Source of the DNA: Datisca glomerata
Lineage: Eukaryota > Streptophyta > Magnoliopsida > Cucurbitales > Datiscaceae
Direction of reading: 5' to 3'
DNA: 64,000 nt
Assembly (NCBI GenBank): GCA_003255025.1
Contig: QANY01003900.1
Location: forward strand, 1,904,690 to 1,968,689
Shown: piece after piece, positions 23,210-33,420 of the stretch
Numbering within the stretch: position 1 is the stretch's first letter
How the letters are laid out: the number at the start of each line of letters is the position of its first letter
The notes under the pieces: model-generated
Databases searched by the model: none
What the model was told of the DNA's origin: nothing
The model's input: the letters and a program-made list of their open reading frames with translations, nothing else
Made by a program: the position numbers and the translations under genes

Positions 23210-23227
23210 TCCCCGGCAACGACACCA
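23210..23227 (-). other. Primer binding site, tRNA-Asp type
   Basis: The minus strand reads TGGTGTCGTTGCCGGGGA. The Athila PBS form is TGGCGCCGTTGCCGGGGA, complementary to the 3' end of tRNA-Asp; only two C-to-T changes separate them. The site lies just inside the 5' LTR, as required. Confidence 0.85.
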
Positions 23228-23242
23228 AAAATCTATTGTGTG

Positions 23243-24658
23243 TGATATGTACGCAAGTGCATGTGTCATTAAGAAATAATAATGTGATAAGTGAGTGCCA
23301 TTTTTCACAGGGATTGATGAAAAAACAAGGTAATAAATAAGATCAAGCTAATTCTAATTGGAGCAGAGTAACAATATTAATTTTGAGCTCAACTAATTAA
23401 GAGTAAGGTAAGAAGTATTAATCTAAGTAAAATAATTATGAGCAACACTTGCAGAATATTGGACATAAAACAAATTAACATTGGTGTATTCAATGATGAG
23501 ATGAGCTAACATGGTTAAGTTCCCTTATCATAAATATTCCTAATCAAATCTATTCAATCTGCTACAACTTCTTAGTAGCATAAACCTCAACTTAATATAC
23601 GTAATAAATTTTCACCCTTGCAACTATTAACTCTAATCTTAATTAACTTATTCCGAATCTAATATGAGAATATAATTACTTGTTCGTTGTTCCAGTTGAT
23701 TCGTTTACAGGGTGGGCATATATGCTTATATTCCTCATTAACTAGTTAGATCTATAAGTTGCAAGTACAAGTATCATTCAAGCTAAGTCCATTTAATTAA
23801 ACCATTCCAATATCCAACCTAAGTTTTATCTTACTAAGGGTGGCAAGTCAGTAATAATAATGAGCATTAAATAGCCTTGAACAAAATGCTATTAAGAAAT
23901 GGGCATAACTTCATTAATTAAGAATAAAAACTTTAAGGTTCATTAACCATACTAGCTTAAGAGTTTTAGCTCATATCACGCTTAAGAGAAAATTTGAATA
24001 CAGCCATAACCATTGTCAAGCTTACACAAATAAAGTAGAGAAGAAGATATAGTAGATTAAAGAAGGGAAAAGATGAAAATATAGTGGGGAACAAATGAAT
24101 ATCCTCCCACTTTTATCTTCTTCCTTACGTCCTTACTTCCATTTCCTGTCATTTTCCTTCCTTTTCTTCTCTACAAAATGTTCCCTAATTCTCAACAAAG
24201 GTGTCGGCTCTCCCTTCTAGAAAAGCATACTTACAATACATGGAGCCTCCAAACTAGGGCTTCAACTTCTACCTAGGACTCTTATTGAGCAACAACTGTT
24301 GTCGGGACCACAGGGAAAGCTCCAGTGCCAACTGGATAACTAACTTTTGGGACGCATGAGCTTTTCTTCTTTTTATAGCACCAGCTTGACTAAATGAAAA
24401 AATCCATGCCGTGTTTACATCTACGCTTCTATAGCGATATAGACTTCCATGCAGTAGCATCCTGTTCAGTCACTACTATTCCAAGAATCCCTACACAAAA
24501 ACACATCCTTAATTTTGCATAAAATCTACTACATAAGCTAAAATGGCAGGTAAACTCTAAAAGATAACTATCACTAAGAAAATGACACAAATAGGACTAG
24601 AAATTGAAGAAACACCGTAAGATTACTAATGAATTAACTTGAAAATGCAATGATATCA
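23243..24658 (-). repeat. 5' LTR of the Athila-like element
   Basis: On the minus strand the LTR runs from TGATATCATT at 24,658 to TATCA at 23,243, about 15 bp before the PBS; TGATA...TATCA ends are typical of this group. The first 720 bases match the partial 3' LTR at 1,239-493. Near its start it lacks about 20 bp present in the 3' LTR (between GATA and TATCA). At 24,659 the sequence changes to Retand-like pol. Confidence 0.8.
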
Positions 24659-25095
24659 TTGGGCTGCTATTCCACTGGAATAGTCATGCTTTGCTATGGT
24701 GTATGCATTTGTAATTTGACTTTGAGGAACTTGCTTAATCGAGTAGGAACTAAATTGTTCTGGAGTTGATTTTCCTTGGGCTAAATATTTGGTCATGTTG
24801 TCCCCCTTAGTTCAGTATTCTTCAAATAAAGCGACAACATCTCTCCTGGTATAGGTTTGGAAAACAGAGCGAGGGGACTCCATGTACTCCTTTAGGGCGA
24901 GAAAGGCCTATTTACACTCATCTAACCACCAAAAAGATATGACACTTGTTTGTAGCCTGATAAATGAACATATTCAACGTAGCTACCTACACTGTGAGGC
25001 ATTGAACTTCTTTGACGGTCTAGGGGTTTCCATCTTGAGTAGAGTTTTGATCTTATCCAGATTCACTTCTACCCCTCTTTAGTTGATGATAAACC
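24659..25095 (-). pseudogene. Retand-like RNase H remnants
   Basis: Weak but collinear traces after RT on the minus strand: an SSYSIKQVPQSQ-like stretch (about 24,770), the usual end of the second RNase H in Tat elements, and KEYMESPRSVFQ (about 24,890). The spacing between RT and this end is too short for two full RNase H domains, so an internal deletion is likely. Confidence 0.45.
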
Positions 25096-25853
25096 CTAGA
25101 CATTTTCTTGAGCTAAATCTGGATGCACATTTTGCAAGTTCAACTTCATCCTATACCTTCTCAAGGTGTCAAAGGGTTTCGCCAGGTCTATTAGATATTC
25201 TTTGGACTTCATACCAGTCACAAGCATATCGCCTACGTATACCTCCATGTTTAATGAGATTTGTCCTAGGAATACCATGTTCACCATCCTTTTGTACGTA
25301 GCTTCTATATTATTGAGTACAAATTGCATTACAGTGTAGTGAAAAGTCCATATGCTGATGATGAAAGATGTTTTTTCCTAGTCGGTGGATGAATTAGGAT
25401 TTGGTTGTACCCTGCATAGGCCTCCGGAAAGCTAAGCAAATCATGTCCAGCTGTGACATCGATTAACATGTCTATTCTAGGGAGGGGAAAGTTATCATTT
25501 GGACAAGCTTTATTCAGATCAGTGAAGTCGATGCAAACTTTCTTCTCCCCCTTGGCCTTTTTAACTAGGACGACGTTGGCCATCCATTCTTGATAGTGGA
25601 CTTCTTCGATGAACCCTACCCTAAATAGTTTTTATATTTCCTCGATGATTTCTTCATCCCTAGTCATGTTGACACTTTCCCTTTGCTTCCTAATGGGTTT
25701 GAACTTTGAGTCAACGTGTAGGCGATGGACGATGACCCCTAGATCAATGCCCAACATGTCTTCTTGAGTCCAGGAGAAAACATCTTTGTTCCTTATTAGA
25801 AACGATGTCAGTTCTTCCTTATGCTCGAGGCATAGTAATGACCCAATCAACAT
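25096..25853 (-). pseudogene. Retand-like reverse transcriptase, degraded
   Basis: The upstream part is at 25,853-25,632: ELTSFLIRNKDVFSWTQEDM and RLHVDSKFKPIRKQR. Then, at 25,583-25,329: ANVVLVKKAKGEKKVCIDFT, DLNKACPNDNFPLPRIDML. A frameshift leads to 25,329-25,096: NIEATYKRMVNMVFLGQI and EVYVGDMLVTG, where the catalytic YVDD is YVGD, so the active site is lost. The next block is YRMKLNLQNVHPD. The family is Tat/Retand. Confidence 0.85.
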
Positions 25854-26659
25854 TGTTCAGTCTAGGTGCTCTAGAGTTGATGCAAATGACTAGAGATGTT
25901 CTACGTTCTCTCTACAGAGCTAGTCCTCAGATGTGGTTCTTATCAATGCCACTAGCTTTTTCTTCCCCTTCGATGAGGTCACGCGTAGCATGCTCTGGTA
26001 GTTTTCTAATCCCTTCAGACTAGACTACACATGTTGGGGTAGGAAATTGAATGAGGTGGAGATAGGAGGAGGGCACGGCTCTGAATTTATGTATTGTGGG
26101 TCGACGAAGAATGGTGTTGTCAACCATGTTACATCTTACAACCATAAACTTAATTAGTTTAGTGGCAATATGAGGTGCCTCCCCACGGGTTATTAGTAGC
26201 TCTTTTATCCCCTTGGGTATGAATTCATATCTTCCAAATCCTACCAGCAGAGCTAGATAAGGAAAGAGCTACTTAAGGTCCAATCCCATCTAGAGGAACG
26301 CCAAATGGCTTAGGATGTCAATCAAACTTCCGTAGTCAATCAAGGTTCTCCAAACTTTGATGTTGGCTATCAAGAGTAAAATAACCAGAGCTTTGGTGTG
26401 GGGCTGTTGGACCCAGCGTGTGCCTTCCTCGAAGAACTTGATTATCTCCTCTATCTTTGGAGCTTAGCGGGTGGGGAAGGACACTGAAGATAGTGGGGTG
26501 TCCAGCTTCATGTGGTGAGGCCTTCCACTTGTGATTAGAGTTGGAGTCATTTGGCCCTCCGAAAATCATCTTGATTTCCCTTATGGGGTTGCATGGTTGG
26601 TTCTTTTTCTAGTCGGGTTGCTTATCTAATTTCCTTTCTTGTCTGAAGGGACTGTTCTC
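25854..26659 (-). pseudogene. Retand-like protease and linker, strongly degraded
   Basis: By position this is the protease between gag and RT. I see only fragments (an open stretch at 26,569-26,336 with no clear motif, and stops throughout), so the assignment rests on order alone. Confidence 0.4.
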
Positions 26660-29600
26660 TAGGGGTGTGCATGGTCTGTTCAGTTTGGTTTTTTACAGAT
26701 AAACTAGACAGAACTGAAAATCATGGTCTTCCTATATTTAGGAATCGATCATTGAAATGTATATAAACAGAACCGACTAGATGAAAAATCATCTGGTTAA
26801 TTCGGTCAGGTTATATGGTCTAGAAGGAATTTTTTTCAAAACCTATTTAAAATAATCAAACTTGCTTACAATGAAAACTCACAATCTCCAACATTCAAAT
26901 ATGTTTAAAACTCTAACATTCAAATACCATAAAATAACATGAAATGTAAAGTTTCAACATTTAAGAATCACAAATTAACATCAAATGTAAAGTTGCAACA
27001 TTCAAATATCCAAAAGTAAATCTGAAACACAACAAAACAAAGAAATTACTCAATCTTCAATCTCAAATCATTTCACAAAATGGTAATGACACCCTCATCT
27101 TGCATCTTGACACATTCTATTACAAAATCATGAAAAAAATTAGTTCAAAAGCATGTCGAGCTGCCTACCTCATTGAGCATGTAATGTAGTCATATCTTAA
27201 TGAAAATAACATAATGCAACACCCTATAACAACTTATAAAAATAATAGAATGCAACATCATATAATGTATACTGCATTCGCCTAATTTATTTATAAGCAA
27301 AAACAACAATATAAATAACCATATATATTTGAGTTATCTTCACCCATTGGCACAATCTCATGTTATGTCTCATTGAGATTAATATGCGCATATTAACTCA
27401 AAATCTAATTTTGTGCACATATAAGAGCTTCGATAGTTTTTTGAGCCAATAAACTGCTAAATGGATCAATATATGATCACCCGCACTAAAGGCTGACTCG
27501 AATGCAACTGTGGAAAATAGGAATCGCCAAGACATTTCTAGCTATAAGGCTAAGGACCTCATATTTTAAATAGTTTATTTTCCACCGATTAAGGAGATCC
27601 AATCTAACATTCGGGTTTAAACATTACTATGGTAAATATCTCTTACTTTGCACAAGTGCTTTAAAAATGTGGAGGCCAAACTAAAATCATTTTCTTCATC
27701 ATTTTCAACTTCCAAAAATTGTGATGATTGTTCTAGAAATAATACTTGTTGACTTATGGCAACCTTACCTTTGTACTCCTCAAATATTCTCCCCAACTTT
27801 CATTCTCAAATCACGGGCAAGTTCAGGATCATACAAAATGTCAGAACTATATATCGCAAATCTCATTTTGAAGCGAGGATCAAGAATAGCAACAACATAC
27901 AACAAATAATTTATCTTTTCTGAGCCTCCCCAATATTTTCCACAAAATAATAGAATGAAGTTTTTAATAAAAATAAGTTCTCATGAGCATATTTATGTGT
28001 TGTAACATTCAAAGAACCAGAAAGCCTTAATGTTATTTTGTAAAAGAAAACTTGATAATCACACGAGCATTATCTCAATCCTCACCCCCCTTGAACGACC
28101 AAGTTTCTTCTCATCTCCATGGAGCTCCAACAAATAATATGTATCCTGTTCTTCAAGCTTCTCAAATTCTGTTTGAAAATTTTCAGTTGACCCCAACATT
28201 AAATAAGTGGGATTCAACCTAATAAGAACATCTAGAGACACCAGACTACTAGATGATTCTTTTTCAGCCACAATACAAGTCTTAAACTTTTGAAACCGAG
28301 TAGGAGACGACCTCACATATTTCACTACACTATAAATTTTGATGCGAAGTCATGAACATCCTTTAAAATATCACGCACAATGAGATTTAAAATATGTGTG
28401 CAACACCTAACTTGCATAAACTCACCGTATAACAATACCCCATCCAATTTCTGATACACTTTTTAAAATAAGTGATTGCGCCATCATCGATGCTAGTATT
28501 ATATATGGTGATCTTGGAAACACTTTCAATACCCCTACTCAAGAAAAACATTGCTTAGTAGCCATATCAATTGAATCCCCCTTATGTTTATTAATTGGAC
28601 AAAAGTTAATGATTATTTTATGTAATACCCAATTAGAGTCAATAAAATGTGCAGTAAGTACCATGTAACTAATATTTTGCAGTGATGTCCATATATCAGT
28701 GGTAAGACATAATCTTTGATTATTACTGAGACATTGTATTTACAACTTTCTTTCTCCCACACAAACACCTTAAAGTAATCTCTTACAATTGTTATCCAAC
28801 TAGGAATAACAAACTTAGGTTGCATACCCCAACAAAATTCCCTCAATCCTTCACCCTCTACCACCCTAAACAATAGTTCATCTTCAATGATCATTCTAGC
28901 TTGCTAGTTAGTAGTAGATATTGTACAAGTACTATTCGCTGCTCCTCACTACTACTATTAGTATTAGTATTAACAACTAACAACTTTTGCTTAGGGTAAT
29001 CAACCTACTAAGATTCTTCTTAAATCTTCTCAATTGATTCCACAGAGAAGAAGTACCATTAGAAATTTGACATGCAAATACATGCTTACAGTGGTTACAG
29101 GTAGCTCTTTCATCATTAGGATCACCAGTTTCAACTTTTTTTAAATTGTTCCAAACATTAGAAAGCTATCAGTTGCATTTTCTCGAACATTTCATAGGTT
29201 TTAGTGGCAGTGAGGTACCATCATTCGATACTGCAACATCAGGCACTTCACTTGGAGTTCCAGTAGACATCTAATACAATAGAAAAAAACATAGTTAACT
29301 AAAATACTAAGAAAGCATAGAGATTGTTCAAGTTCTCAATACCAAATTGAGAATCAGAGATGATCTTTATTACAAATTAAATATTATGATCATGGATAGA
29401 AAATTGAACATCCACAATGTGAGAATCAATCAGGGAAATCAAGATGAAAACAAAAGTTACAATGTTAATAATAACACATTACATCTAAATCTATACAAAA
29501 ATTTGAATCTCAAGAGATTTAACCTTGGCAGAAGCAAAAGAAGGAAATAAATTTAACTACATTATAACTTTATATAGAAGAATAGTGAAGGAAACAGTGA

Positions 29601-30130
29601 CAGAAAAACAGAGATGAACAATATAAAAATAGAGATTTAACCTTACCGTGGCGAGAAGAAAAGGAAGGAAAGAGATTTAACCTTACCGTGGGCCTCACAG
29701 CATAGGACTGAATTGAGTACTAAGGAGAAACGATATTGCTAGCGGGATGACTGATGACTAACTACAAAGGTTGTGAGAGGGAGAGGCGATAGGCCTCGCT
29801 ACTCTATGACACTGCTCGACGGATTAGGGTTAGGTTTTTTCAAGAGAAATGGGCTAGGATAGGGAGAGGCGATTGAATGGTTCGAATATGTGAAATGCAT
29901 AAATGAGTTTGGCTTAAGAAAAAAATTAAAATGTATATATTTAAGGCACTTTTATGGGTTGTTCAATCGATTTGATCCAAAAGGTGGGGAATTTAGGACC
30001 GAACCAAAATTTTGGTTTTTCCTAATCCTAGACCAATCCAACCGTTCATAACAAAAAAACTTACCAAACTGATCATTTTTATTTGGACAGATTCGATTGG
30101 ATCGGTCTAGTCAATTTTTGCACACCCTTA
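26660..30130 (-). mobile_element. hAT DNA transposon, 3,471 bp
   Basis: The left end reads TAGGGGTGTGCA (26,660-26,671) and the right end, reversed, TAAGGGTGTGCA (30,119-30,130): 11 of 12 identical and typical hAT ends. The flanks are CTGTTCTC (26,652-26,659) and CAATTCTC (30,131-30,138), an 8-bp duplication with two mismatches, the length hAT transposases produce. Inside lies a decayed hAT transposase on the minus strand. The insertion splits the Retand-like element between gag and protease. Confidence 0.9.
27430..29270 (-). pseudogene. hAT transposase, degraded
   Basis: The enzyme cuts and pastes the element. It starts at ATG 29,268-29,270. A BED-type zinc finger follows after two adjacent stops: TCNHCKHVFACQISNGTSSL (about 29,100). 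The core begins with MIIEDELLFRVVEGEG and PKFVIPSWITIVRDYF (28,894-28,800), then further core fragments to 28,059. The C-terminal dimerisation region shows LSLIARNVLAIP and, in another frame, STVAFESAFSAGDHI (about 27,540-27,490). At least five shifts or stops occur, so it is inactive. The BED + RNase H-like core + dimerisation order is the standard hAT layout. Confidence 0.85.
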
Positions 30131-30138
30131 CAATTCTC

Positions 30139-31670
30139 CCCATTGTTCTTCATGTTCGCCATTAATTCTTTGTCTTATCCTCTTTAAATAAGGGCTTCAA
30201 TTTCCTCCTAGAGGTCAAAGCAATCCTATGTGGTATGTCTTGTGTCGTGGTGGTACTGGTAATACCTGGTGGTGTCTTTTTTCTCATTGAGGGTCCTTAA
30301 CACTCGAGGCTGCTTCAACATGTTCCAGGCCTTGATAATGTTGTAGATTTATTCTCTTTTGTCCATGAGGGGGTGTAGGCTACAAACTGGCAACTCAGGT
30401 AGGGATTTGTTCCTTCTCGCCTATACATGAGAGATGAACTAGCCTTGTTGGCGAGTGGAGTTGGCTTAGTAGGTTTGGGAGGTCGGCCTCTCTTGTCTTC
30501 ATGAACCTCGTCATCTTTCTGAAAGTTATGCTTATTGGATCTCACCAGCTCCCTCTCTACGTGGATCACTTCCTCAGCTCTAATATATTTTTGTATTATG
30601 GTATTCAACTCCGTGAAAGAAACATGGTCATATTTGAAAATGGACCACCTCATTTTCTTATGGATGATCCCGCTTCACATTGCAATCACAAGCGTATCCT
30701 CACTCGCATTGTCGACGTGTAGGGTCTCTAAGTTGAAATGGTTCATGTAGTCTTTTAGGGCTTCAACAGGCCTTTGCTTGACGATCATCAGATCGGTGTC
30801 GGTCTTCTCAGTTCCCTTCCCCCCAAAAATTATCTAATGAAAAATTTTGTACGTCATAGGCTCTGGGACATTCGAGCATCTGCAGACTTCAAAGGAGTGG
30901 ATTGAGTAGGCCCATTGAGCATTATGCATAACAATTTATACGTCACATGCTCTAAAAAATGGTGCAGGTCCATCCATAACTTAAAAGTCTACAGATGCTC
31001 GAATGCATCCTTTGTCCTGCTGTCGGGGGTGATGAAGGGCATCATAAATTTAGGCGGTAGCTTGGCTCGTTGTATTTATGTGGAGAATAGAGTTTTGAAC
31101 ATATTTGAATGTTGGAGATTATGAGTTTTTATTGTAAAGACCCTGTACGTCCCAACAATATCTCTGCAGAGACCTCGTAGTCTCCTTACATTCTCTTTTC
31201 AACTCTTTAATCTGGTCTTGCAGCTTTTGTATTTGAGATAACAGTCCTTAGCTCTTTACATTGTTACATGTTATATCTAATGTTCTTGTCACCTCAATCG
31301 ACCTTTTTCTCTAGCTTTGTTACGTTGCTCCACATCAGGGGCCTCTCTATCCTTCTCTCCTCAAGGGTCTGTTAGGAGCGCTTCTCTCCTTTCTTGGACA
31401 TGTCATTTGCCGTTGCTCGTGTCAGGAAGGAAACGATAAGGGGATGAGGCTATGATCAGGTGGTTTGGTCTCCGTAGATGGTAGGGAAGGTTGCAGGGAC
31501 TAGAATGTGGCTATTATTTGGGTGAGGGATTCCATGTTTTTTCTCATTCTCTTGACCATTTTAGAGAGTGAGTGTGGAGAAGAGGAAAGTTGGTCTTCTA
31601 CTTCATTGATCATTCCATCAGATTAGGATGATGAGGATGAACTCATCTTTGTTTCCACACACAATGGGAG
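30139..31670 (-). pseudogene. Retand-like gag, degraded
   Basis: Minus-strand blocks: LPPKFMMPFI (about 31,050), MIVKQRPVEALKDYMNHFN (about 30,790-30,730) and, in the open 112 codons at 30,653-30,315, SFTELNTIIQKYIRAEEVIH followed by Lys/Pro-rich sequence. The match is to the capsid block of Retand gag (QRxxETLRxYVxRFN, MxLLxxAxKYIxAEE). Upstream to 31,670 the N-terminus is charged but broken. Confidence 0.75.
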
Positions 31671-31720
31671 ATTAACTAAAAAAAGCTTAGAAAATTTAAA
31701 AAGGAAATAACATATTTCCA

Positions 31721-31738
31721 TCCCCACAAATGGCATCA
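31721..31738 (-). other. Primer binding site of the Retand-like element
   Basis: The minus strand reads TGATGCCATTTGTGGGGA, close to TGGCGCCGTCTGTGGGGA, the common PBS of this group. The differences are transitions. Confidence 0.65.
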
Positions 31739-31743
31739 ATTAT

Positions 31744-32500
31744 TGTCGTTGAAATCTCAACAATACACATGTCCTATGTTGGTGAGTCGTTATCATGCAC
31801 ACCACATATCAAAGAACCCCAAGAGCAAGGGTGCTCGAAGGTTTTTGCCTCACTTAAGGGCCTATGAAACTTAAGTTAGAAGTTGTAGAGGTAATTTGGT
31901 TGAGATTATTTAAGTCCTAGTGAGCTTACCTTTGACTTTTGTGTGGGATTCATACCCGAGGCTTACCCTTGAAAGACTTTCTTGGGAAGATTGGCAGAGA
32001 TGTCACATCACCCTTTGGATGATTAGGGAGACGACATTTAATATTTATGTTCCCCGAGTTGATGTAAATGAGGGTTGAGATAACTTAAGGGATACTCGTT
32101 TGACATGGATGATGGTGATTGGACATGAGGATCGTAGGTCTCATTGTGCGGGGGAACAAGGGAACCTACTTTCGGCGAGTACTCGTTAGAGTAACGCAAG
32201 TGTGAGATCTCCCGAGTTACCTAGTCTTAAGAATCTCGACCTACAAACTCTCTAGCTTTTGGTCTCGTATAGTTTACGTTGAGGTATCATTCCTTTCAGC
32301 TCTTAGTCTGCCTTTTCTCCTCCAACTCTAGTTAGGGAGACTAGGCCTCAAGTCTTGCTTTGGGGGCACATGGGAGCTCTGTCGAACTCGAGCTGTGGAG
32401 AGATTTCTGGAAGACCCTCTGAGGCTTTGCTACTAGCGAGAAAGACACATGTCACTGTCTTGTTGTTTCTTGGGAAGTAGCCATAACAATATAGATTACA
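31744..32500 (-). repeat. 5' LTR of the Retand-like element, right border unresolved
   Basis: On the minus strand the LTR ends ACGACA at 31,744, five bases before the PBS. It extends right for an estimated 750 bp, and no protein signal is found in it. With the partner LTR outside the window, the outer border cannot be set and 32,500 is a guess. Confidence 0.45.
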
Positions 32501-33420
32501 TGACATGTATGGTTCGCATTATCTAAAATGACCGCCGTAATTGATTGATGGCAATTCTATTGGTGGAAAAATATAATTGACATGTTTGGTGGTGCATGGT
32601 AACATATAAATTGATGTGTTACAATTTAGGATTACTTTATTTGGTGTAATTTTTGTTATAGATTTGTGTAAATGATTGGAAGTACTTAAATGTCATTTTA
32701 ATTTTACTAGTAGAAAAGTATGTGCTTCGCACATATTAATTTAATCTAAAATAAACAAATGATTTCAAATTAATATTAATTATCTTTAAAACTTATTGTA
32801 ATCTTTAAATACATTAGCATGTTTAAAATCTTTAAATTACATTACATAACATTGCTCTTTAGTTGATATAGAAAGTAATTGTATTCCATCAATTTGTCAT
32901 ATTTTTAGAAAATAACTATCATATTAAGAGATAGTTAATATATAATGTGTTTATCTAAATTCATTTATATGAATTTTTCATGTTCCCAATACATTATTAT
33001 TACAACATGTTTAATTTCTAAATTTCTGACAAAAATATATTATTGATTTAAAAACAAATTCACCGCACAAAAAATCTCAAGTTTTATCTTGATGGAGATT
33101 CATTTCTAACTTCATAATATTATAAAACTATTCAGTTTCACTAATAATTTAAAGGCAAATTATCATTAAATCGAAAATATAATTTCATTATATGAATTAA
33201 ATGAGAAAAGAAAGTGAAATATCCAAATTGTATTATATTTTAGGAGGCCACTCACCCATCATTGAACCCTTTAGTTTCTTCTGGCCCTCTTTCTTTTAGG
33301 TTTAAATCCATGTGGCTTACCCACTCATCATTTATCGAATTGGTACGACATGTTTGGGCCACGTGCTCCCCTACTCATCCTATGTTTGACTTCATGAAAA
33401 AATAAAACTCTTAAATAGGC
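32501..33420. other. AT-rich intergenic DNA
   Basis: No gene is seen. Apart from the Helitron-like end at 32,707-32,735 I recognise nothing here. Confidence 0.5.
32707..32735 (-). mobile_element. Helitron-like 3' terminus (hairpin plus CTAG)
   Basis: Positions 32,719-32,735 form a perfect hairpin: TATGTGC, a TTC loop, GCACATA. Read on the minus strand, eight bases follow, then CTAG at 32,710-32,707, then T. A short hairpin a few bases before CTRR with insertion before T is the signature of plant Helitron 3' ends. The body would extend to higher coordinates; no 5' TC end was found. Confidence 0.5.

Larger units (their letters stand above)
493..24658 (-). mobile_element. Athila-like Ty3/gypsy element, interrupted by two Ogre-type insertions
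   Basis: The parts occur in canonical order on the minus strand: 5' LTR (23,243-24,658), PBS (23,210-23,227), gag (about 22.9-21.7 kb), protease (21,387-20,902), RT and RNase H (20.7-18.9 kb), integrase (18.9-17.7 kb), third ORF (16.4-15.0 kb, tail at 2.5 kb), polypurine tract (1,240-1,251) and 3' LTR (1,239 to 493). An Ogre element (2,535-15,000) and an Ogre LTR (1-492) interrupt it. All ORFs carry several stops and frameshifts, so it is not autonomous. The Asp-type PBS, TGATA...TATCA LTR ends and extra downstream ORF fit Athila. Its own target duplication cannot be checked because the far end lies outside the window. Confidence 0.85.
24659..32500 (-). mobile_element. Retand-like (Tat lineage) Ty3/gypsy element, oldest layer of the stack
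   Basis: Minus-strand order: LTR (from about 32,500 to 31,744), PBS (31,721-31,738), gag (31,670-30,139), [hAT insertion 26,660-30,130], protease region, RT (25,853-25,096) and RNase H remnants to 24,659, where the Athila-like 5' LTR begins. The rest (integrase, 3' LTR) would lie beyond the Athila-like element, left of the window. All coding parts are broken. RT sequence and PBS form place it with Retand-like elements; the right LTR border is not resolved. Confidence 0.75.

Noticed and set aside
24882..26023. Several plus-strand frames of 60-75 codons
   Set aside because: They are antisense to the Retand-like RT and protease on the minus strand.
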